Origin: an uncultured Flavobacteriales bacterium | Lineage (GTDB): Bacteria > Bacteroidota > Bacteroidia > Flavobacteriales_D > Parvicellaceae | Assembly (NCBI GenBank): GCA_905480225.1 | Contig: CAJQPO010000003.1 | Span: 1 to 37,046 of the forward strand | DNA: 37,046 nucleotides | Direction of reading: 5' to 3' | In this document: piece by piece, positions 32,388 through 37,046 of the stretch | Numbering within the stretch: the stretch's first letter is position 1 | How the letters are laid out: the number at the start of each line of letters is the position of its first letter | Notes under the pieces: generated by a model | Told to the model about the DNA's origin: nothing | What the model saw: the letters and a program-made list of their open reading frames with translations, nothing else | Databases searched by the model: none | Program-made: the position numbers and the translations under genes

Positions 32388-35300
32388 TTATTTTTTTGCA
32401 ATTCTCACCATTTGTGGAGTTCCAGAAACTTTAGTTTTTAAAATGTAAATTCCTGCACTGTACCTGCTTAGATTGATTATTGGATTATCTGACTCTATGA
32501 GCATTCTTCCCGCGTAATCATAGATTTCATACACTGTTCCAATTGGTAAGCCTTGTACATTAAAAAAACCTGTTCCTGGGTTTGGATATACGCTGATGTT
32601 GGGTTTTTCAATTTCGGATGTGTTGGTAGCGGGTTGATAATTGGTTATATTAATGTTGTCTATATAAAGCCAATTTCCTTGTCTGCCAATATTTCTAAAA
32701 ATAATTTTCACACTGCTATCGCCAATTACATTGCTGACATCAACTGTTACTTTTGTCCAATATGTCGGTTCGGGAGAGAAGGGTCCAGTAAACAGTCCGC
32801 TCACCGTTGCTAAATTAGTACCACCTTCTTGCCATTCATGGTTTACCATCCCACCACAGTTAGATGTAGTATAAATCGCTAAGCTGTCTTTCTTGTACCC
32901 ACTATTCCGACCATAGGCATAATCAAATTGTAACCAAATTTCCGATTCATTAGAAGCGTCAAAGGCCGCTGAAAAAAATTCATCAATGGCCAAGAAGTTT
33001 TGACTGTAATTATCTATTGCAATGCACGAATCGCTTAGGCCGTAAGCGCCAAAAGGTTCGAGTTTCCACCCTTGCAACAAGTCTGGATTGTTAATGACCC
33101 ACTCCGAATTAATGCCAGATTCAAAGTCTTCGTATAAATCTAATGGGTTAACTAAAGGATGGTCAACAGATATGTGATGTAATTTATCAATGGTGTCACT
33201 CCCTGTGGCATTGTTTACAATAAGCTGTACATCGTATGTTCCAAGTGCCGGATAAGTTACAATGGGATTTTGATCTGTACTTGTTGCTGGTATCCCTCCT
33301 GGAAAACTCCATGACCACAAGGGGCCGTGGTTGCTGCAATTATCAAAAAAATGTACAATTTGACCCGGGCAAACATCATTAAAATCTGATTTAAAATCCG
33401 CTACTGGTAGACCTAGTGGTCCCTTTAGAGGAGATTCCCAGACACCTCTTCCATATGTTCCAGCTCGAATAGTAGCGGTTGCATAATGAATGTTAAGCTC
33501 GTTAACGATTACATTGGGAAGACCATCATCAAAAGTTTGCCAATAAACTAAATTACTGTCTTTGTAGTAAACGCCATTATCTGTTCCTATATAAAGACCC
33601 GCGTTAGAACCTGCTTCATATACGATACAATTGACAGGTATATTGGGTAGATTCACGGTGATGTTGTCCCAAGAAGCACCGGCATTATTTGTTACATAAA
33701 CTTTCTTCCCGCTGGTATAACCAGACAGTGTTAAAAAAACCACATTTGGATTAGTCGGACTAATAGTAAACGAAGATATCCACTGGCCAGAAGGAAGATT
33801 GGAATTGCAATTAACCCATGTTGCACCGGCATCATCTGTTCGCCAAATGTCATTGTAGCTTGAGTAATACACAACATCTGGATCCGCTGAAGAAATCTCC
33901 ACGTACTGTATTGTGGTGCCTGAAGGGGAAACTTTTTCCCAATCTAGACCACCATCTACAGTTTTCCAAATGGCTGAATACCCTGCGTACAATATGTCTG
34001 TATTCGAAGGATTAATTACATACGGAGTAACCCATCCGCCATTATCAATTATACTGTCAGAAATACCAAAAAAATTAATTCCTCCATCTGTCGTTTTATT
34101 CATCGAACCATTTTGGTAGCAGGTATACCATGTGTTTTGATCGGAAGGGTCAATGATTGCTTCCATTCCATCGCCACCTCTAATGTGTTCCCAACCACTA
34201 GCTTTTCTAATGAAAGTACCATTGTCTTGTAGTCCACCAATAATTAGATCTGCATTTTGCTCTGTTAAGCCGATTTTGTAAAATTGTGAGACCTCCAATC
34301 CTTCGGATAAGTCTGTCCATGTTGTTCCGCTATTATATGATTGAAAGATACCTCCGTCACTACCACAGTATAGCTTAGCCCCGATGTAATCTAAACAGTG
34401 AATGTCAGCATGCGTATAACCCACTGAAGACGGATGCACCCAATGGGAAATTATGGTGAAGAAATTTCCACCATCATTCGATCGCCAGACATTAACTCCT
34501 CCTACAACAATACGTTCTTTGTTGGAGTGGCTGCATGCAATAGCAAGATCGTACCAACCTTGACCACCTGAGCTTGTACCATCTTCAGAGTAACCCAACA
34601 GATTGGTTGTATCGTATCTTAAATCATAAGTAATACCACCATCAACAGAGCGATATACACCTAATAAGCCATTATCTGCAACACTTGAAGCAAGCGCGTA
34701 AACATAATTTGAATCTGCTTCCGTGACGGCAATTGCAACTCTGCCAACAATTGAAGTTGCCGGTAGTCCGGAACTTGCTGTAAAAGAATTACCACCATCA
34801 TTGGAATAAAATGTGGAAATACCACTTGCATAAATTGTATTCGGGTTCGCTGGGTTTAATTCAATATCTCTAATGGAATAGTTGTTTTTTCGTACCCAAT
34901 TATCACCACCGTCAGTCGTTTTATAAAACCCGTTATTTGTGGCCGCCCATAAAATTTGATCATTTGTGGGATGTATTAACAATTTGTACACTTTTTTCGC
35001 TGAGGTTACCACGTAGTTTAAGTCTGTAGTAGACCATGTCAATCCACCATCTACGGATTTAACTACGCCAATACTATATGTATCACTACCGTCTCCATCG
35101 CCTGTTGCAGCGTAAATTAAGTTTGAATTGGAATTGCTGATAACAATAGACGAAATGCCCATGCAAATAAAATCATCAGATAACGGAGTCCAGGTGCTAC
35201 CCGAATTTAAGGATCGCCATATGCCTCCAGAAGGAGAACCAATGTAAATGATGTTAGAGTTATTAGGGTCTTCTGTGATGCAATTTACACGTCCATTACC

Positions 35301-35651
35301 GGGATTCCATCCAGTAGGATTTGTCCAGCTATTAGGTCCAAGGGAAGTCCAATAACTTGATTTTTGTTCAATGGGTGGAAATTTTGACTCAAAATTCAAT
35401 CGCTCAATGTAATTAGCAACAGGGGATGGGCGATTTCCTGTGGGATACACACGCGGCTCCATAAAATATTCCCATCTTTTAAATTGTTTATACCCTAGGC
35501 CTCTCTCAATATTTCTATTGCCCCAATGGTCCAAAAAAGATTGTTGGACGGTGTAAAAGTTGACATCGGGGTCTTGCATTTCTTCGACCCAAACTTGTCC
35601 ATTAATATTTTTGACAAAAATTAAAAGAGCGATAATGACGATAATTTTCAT
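32388..35651 (-). CDS. Large T9SS cargo: BNR/sortilin-like propeller, PKD and type A sorting domain
   Basis: 1087 residues. Signal peptide 1-18 (cut near NINGQ). About 110-740 consists of repeats typical of BNR/VPS10-like propellers, such as 'GIWRSLNSGSTWTPLSDDF', 'GFYKTTDGGDNWVRKN', 'AIWKTVDGGLDWEKVSP', 'DIWRTDDAGATWVNCN'. Residues 749-830 are a PKD domain (PVADFKSDF, 'WSWSFPGGIPATSTDQNPIVTYPALGTYDVQLIV'). A jelly-roll-like domain at 840-1005 opens with 'YEDFESGINSEWVINNP'. The sorting domain is at 1020-1087 (VYPNPGTG, 'YEIYDYAGRML', 'SRYSAGIYILKT'). A glycosidase-like or binding role for the propeller is common in this family, but no active site is recognisable. Confidence 0.93.
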   Translation of the reverse strand: MKIIVIIALLIFVKNINGQVWVEEMQDPDVNFYTVQQSFLDHWGNRNIERGLGYKQFKRWEYFMEPRVYPTGNRPSPVANYIERLNFESKFPPIEQKSSYWTSLGPNSWTNPTGWNPGNGRVNCITEDPNNSNIIYIGSPSGGIWRSLNSGSTWTPLSDDFICMGISSIVISNSNSNLIYAATGDGDGSDTYSIGVVKSVDGGLTWSTTDLNYVVTSAKKVYKLLIHPTNDQILWAATNNGFYKTTDGGDNWVRKNNYSIRDIELNPANPNTIYASGISTFYSNDGGNSFTASSGLPATSIVGRVAIAVTEADSNYVYALASSVADNGLLGVYRSVDGGITYDLRYDTTNLLGYSEDGTSSGGQGWYDLAIACSHSNKERIVVGGVNVWRSNDGGNFFTIISHWVHPSSVGYTHADIHCLDYIGAKLYCGSDGGIFQSYNSGTTWTDLSEGLEVSQFYKIGLTEQNADLIIGGLQDNGTFIRKASGWEHIRGGDGMEAIIDPSDQNTWYTCYQNGSMNKTTDGGINFFGISDSIIDNGGWVTPYVINPSNTDILYAGYSAIWKTVDGGLDWEKVSPSGTTIQYVEISSADPDVVYYSSYNDIWRTDDAGATWVNCNSNLPSGQWISSFTISPTNPNVVFLTLSGYTSGKKVYVTNNAGASWDNITVNLPNIPVNCIVYEAGSNAGLYIGTDNGVYYKDSNLVYWQTFDDGLPNVIVNELNIHYATATIRAGTYGRGVWESPLKGPLGLPVADFKSDFNDVCPGQIVHFFDNCSNHGPLWSWSFPGGIPATSTDQNPIVTYPALGTYDVQLIVNNATGSDTIDKLHHISVDHPLVNPLDLYEDFESGINSEWVINNPDLLQGWKLEPFGAYGLSDSCIAIDNYSQNFLAIDEFFSAAFDASNESEIWLQFDYAYGRNSGYKKDSLAIYTTSNCGGMVNHEWQEGGTNLATVSGLFTGPFSPEPTYWTKVTVDVSNVIGDSSVKIIFRNIGRQGNWLYIDNINITNYQPATNTSEIEKPNISVYPNPGTGFFNVQGLPIGTVYEIYDYAGRMLIESDNPIINLSRYSAGIYILKTKVSGTPQMVRIAKK

Positions 35652-35668
35652 TCAGCGTTTGATTTCAG

Positions 35669-35699
35669 CAAATGTATCATCTAGCTAAATAACATCCAA
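35669..35699 (-). promoter_or_regulatory. Predicted promoter of the BNR/PKD cargo gene
   Basis: On the minus strand TTG (plus-strand 35697-35699) is followed after 20 bases by TACATTTG (35669-35676), a match to TAnnTTTG and to the spacing range of flavobacterial promoters. The box is 17 bases before the ATG. It is the best promoter match in the window. Confidence 0.6.
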
Positions 35700-35769
35700 T
35701 TAGTAATCGAATCAATATTGGTATGCTATGTAACGAACAGATGACCATTGGTTATAAAGGAAATAACTC

Positions 35770-37046
35770 ATGGTACGCGTCATTTTTTGTTTCCTGTTCA
35801 TCCCTTCTGCTTTGTTTAGTCATGAGGCTGATGTCCTTCATGTTCCCAATTGTAAAGTCGTAAAGGGAAGCTTTCTTTTTGCCGCTGAAACTGAAGTGAC
35901 AAACGGGCAATACCTTCTCTTTTTGAACGACCAGTGCAGAAAGCATGGTGCCGAATGCTATTCGTCTTTACTTCCGGATACCTCGGCATGGTTGTCACCG
36001 GGCACGTATTCTGAACCGTATAGTCAGTATTATTTTAGACATCCGGCGTATAGAGAGTATCCAGTGGTCAATGTGTCCAAAAGACAAGCTGAAGCGTTTT
36101 GTGAATGGATGGAGGTTCAATTGAATGAACAGTTCGGAAAATTGACAAATCAGCCAATCGTTTCTGTAGATGTTCGATTACCTACGGATCAAGAATGGCA
36201 AGAAGCAGCTCGTGGTGGCAATCAATACGCAATTTTTCCGTGGCCAGGTTCAGGAATGCGAAATACAACTCAAAAACACAAAGGTAGATTTATGGCTAAT
36301 TTTTCGAGAGGACGAGGAGACTACATGGGTGTTGCCGGAATTCTGAATGATGGAGCGGACATTACTGCACCGGTTCGTTCGTATTGGCCGAATCAGTTTG
36401 GTCTTTACAACCTGTCTGGAAATGTGGCTGAAATGCTGCAGGAGGAAGGCAGAACAAGAGGCGGTAGTTGGTCGAGCCGAGCACCTTATCTTGAAATTTC
36501 AGGCGTTGATCCTTTTGAAGGGTTTTCAAAACCATCTCCGGAAATAGGATTTCGGTATTTTGTGGAGGTGTTAGATAGGCGGGATTGCAAAACCATACGT
36601 AAACAGAAGATAACAGCAAGGCGAATTGAAAAAATGCTGGTTTCGGTAATTCAAGATACATTGATGGCTTGGAAATATGAAATTTCAAATGAATGGTATG
36701 ATGAATTTGTTCAGGAAACTTCTGATGAAAACAAACCCAATGGAGAATTATGGATAGGAGAGCTGTCCTATGCGCGCCGTCTTAAGAATGATTACAGCAC
36801 GCATTCCGATTTTAAAAACCACCCGGTTGTTAACATTAGTCGTGACCAGGCATTGAAGTTTTGCGAGTGGTTGACCAAGAAGTACCATCAATTCCCAGGT
36901 AGAAGATACACTCAGTTGAAATTCGATCTGCCATTAGAGCGTGAGTGGGAGAGAATGGCGTCCGGTAACATCAATTGGTATCGTTTCCCATGGGGAGGGC
37001 CATTTGTTACGAATGCAAAGGGTGAATGGTTGTGCAATCACAATAC
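35770..37046 (+). CDS. Protein with two FGE/SUMF1-type domains, 3'-truncated by the window
   Basis: 425 codons run from the ATG at 35770 to the right edge with no stop. An in-frame TAA at 35764-35766 and an AAAGGA stretch (about 35756-35761) support this start. A signal peptide covers residues 1-17. The first FGE-sulfatase (SUMF1) domain spans about 30-268: 'AAETEVTNGQYLLFLND', 'YPVVNVSKRQAEAFCEWM', 'VRLPTDQEWQEAARGG', 'NQFGLYNLSGNVAEML', 'TRGGSWSSRAPYLE', 'SPEIGFRYFVEV'. A second copy starts near 285: 'AWKYEISNEWYDEFV', 'HPVVNISRDQALKFCEWL', 'FDLPLEREWERMASG', 'YRFPWGG'. Active FGEs use two cysteines; the first domain reads SWSSRAP where a Cys is usual, so it is probably non-catalytic, like the GldJ/GldK proteins of the gliding/T9SS system. 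It is divergent from the large cargo gene. Confidence 0.88.
   Translation, partial: MVRVIFCFLFIPSALFSHEADVLHVPNCKVVKGSFLFAAETEVTNGQYLLFLNDQCRKHGAECYSSLLPDTSAWLSPGTYSEPYSQYYFRHPAYREYPVVNVSKRQAEAFCEWMEVQLNEQFGKLTNQPIVSVDVRLPTDQEWQEAARGGNQYAIFPWPGSGMRNTTQKHKGRFMANFSRGRGDYMGVAGILNDGADITAPVRSYWPNQFGLYNLSGNVAEMLQEEGRTRGGSWSSRAPYLEISGVDPFEGFSKPSPEIGFRYFVEVLDRRDCKTIRKQKITARRIEKMLVSVIQDTLMAWKYEISNEWYDEFVQETSDENKPNGELWIGELSYARRLKNDYSTHSDFKNHPVVNISRDQALKFCEWLTKKYHQFPGRRYTQLKFDLPLEREWERMASGNINWYRFPWGGPFVTNAKGEWLCNHN

Noticed and set aside
35752-35998. Short minus-strand open frames opposite the start of the right-edge gene
   Set aside because: They lie antisense to a long plus-strand frame with a signal peptide and clear FGE-domain motifs; their translations look like no protein family.
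36347-36688. Open frames of 66 and 108 codons on both strands inside the right-edge gene
   Set aside because: They are out-of-frame shadows of the FGE-domain coding region, with low-complexity, unconserved translations.

Overview
The window looks like chromosomal DNA of an AT-rich Bacteroidota, most probably a flavobacterium-like (Flavobacteriales) species. The evidence is: several secreted proteins ending in type IX secretion (T9SS) sorting domains (type A, plus one type B 'gliding motility-associated' domain), a bacillithiol gene (bshA), a fused alpha/beta 2-oxoacid dehydrogenase E1, DUF4924 and DUF1987 proteins, and -7 promoter boxes of the TAnnTTTG type. I see no phage, insertion sequence, CRISPR array, rRNA or tRNA. 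No stretch longer than about 180 bases lacks a gene.

Layout. 2-961: 3' end of a peptide-type ABC substrate-binding protein. 958-5899 (minus): a tight five-gene cluster, read from the right: small membrane protein, mutL, two rhomboid proteases, and a membrane-anchored EEP-family phosphodiesterase. 6077-10152 (plus): a GH3 plus beta-lactamase-fold fusion overlapping bshA. 10135-12162 (minus): a T9SS type B surface protein. 12309-15167 (plus): E1 fusion and a putative outer-membrane barrel. 15178-16599 (minus): an exported protein of unknown function. 16715-18490 (plus): a T9SS-exported agmatine/peptidylarginine deiminase-family enzyme. 18505-20882 (minus): acpH-like, Smr-domain, and two exported proteins. 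20955-24827 (plus): LytS/LytTR two-component pair, a SiaC-like protein, and a three-gene overlapping group (small conserved protein, OmpH/Skp-like, DUF4924). 24963-28041 (plus): a lipoprotein and two duplicated T9SS cargo genes. 28042-29127 (minus): M42 aminopeptidase. 29190-32386 (plus): TPR protein and an OmpA protein with the PorE domain order. 32388-35651 (minus): a large BNR/PKD T9SS cargo. 35770 to the right edge (plus): an unfinished gene for a protein with two FGE/SUMF1-type domains.

Theme. The window is mostly housekeeping genes interleaved with cell-surface export: five clear T9SS clients, one doubtful one, and one envelope protein with T9SS-machinery-like architecture. All six convergent gene pairs meet with 14 bases or fewer between stop codons, or overlap. 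I do not see a clear new defence or mobile system. The points most worth following up are the exported deiminase that keeps the arginine-carboxylate-binding pattern of the Porphyromonas enzyme, the tandem FGE-domain protein without active-site cysteines, the GH3-bshA coupling, the altered endonuclease motifs of MutL, and a palindrome sitting on a predicted promoter.
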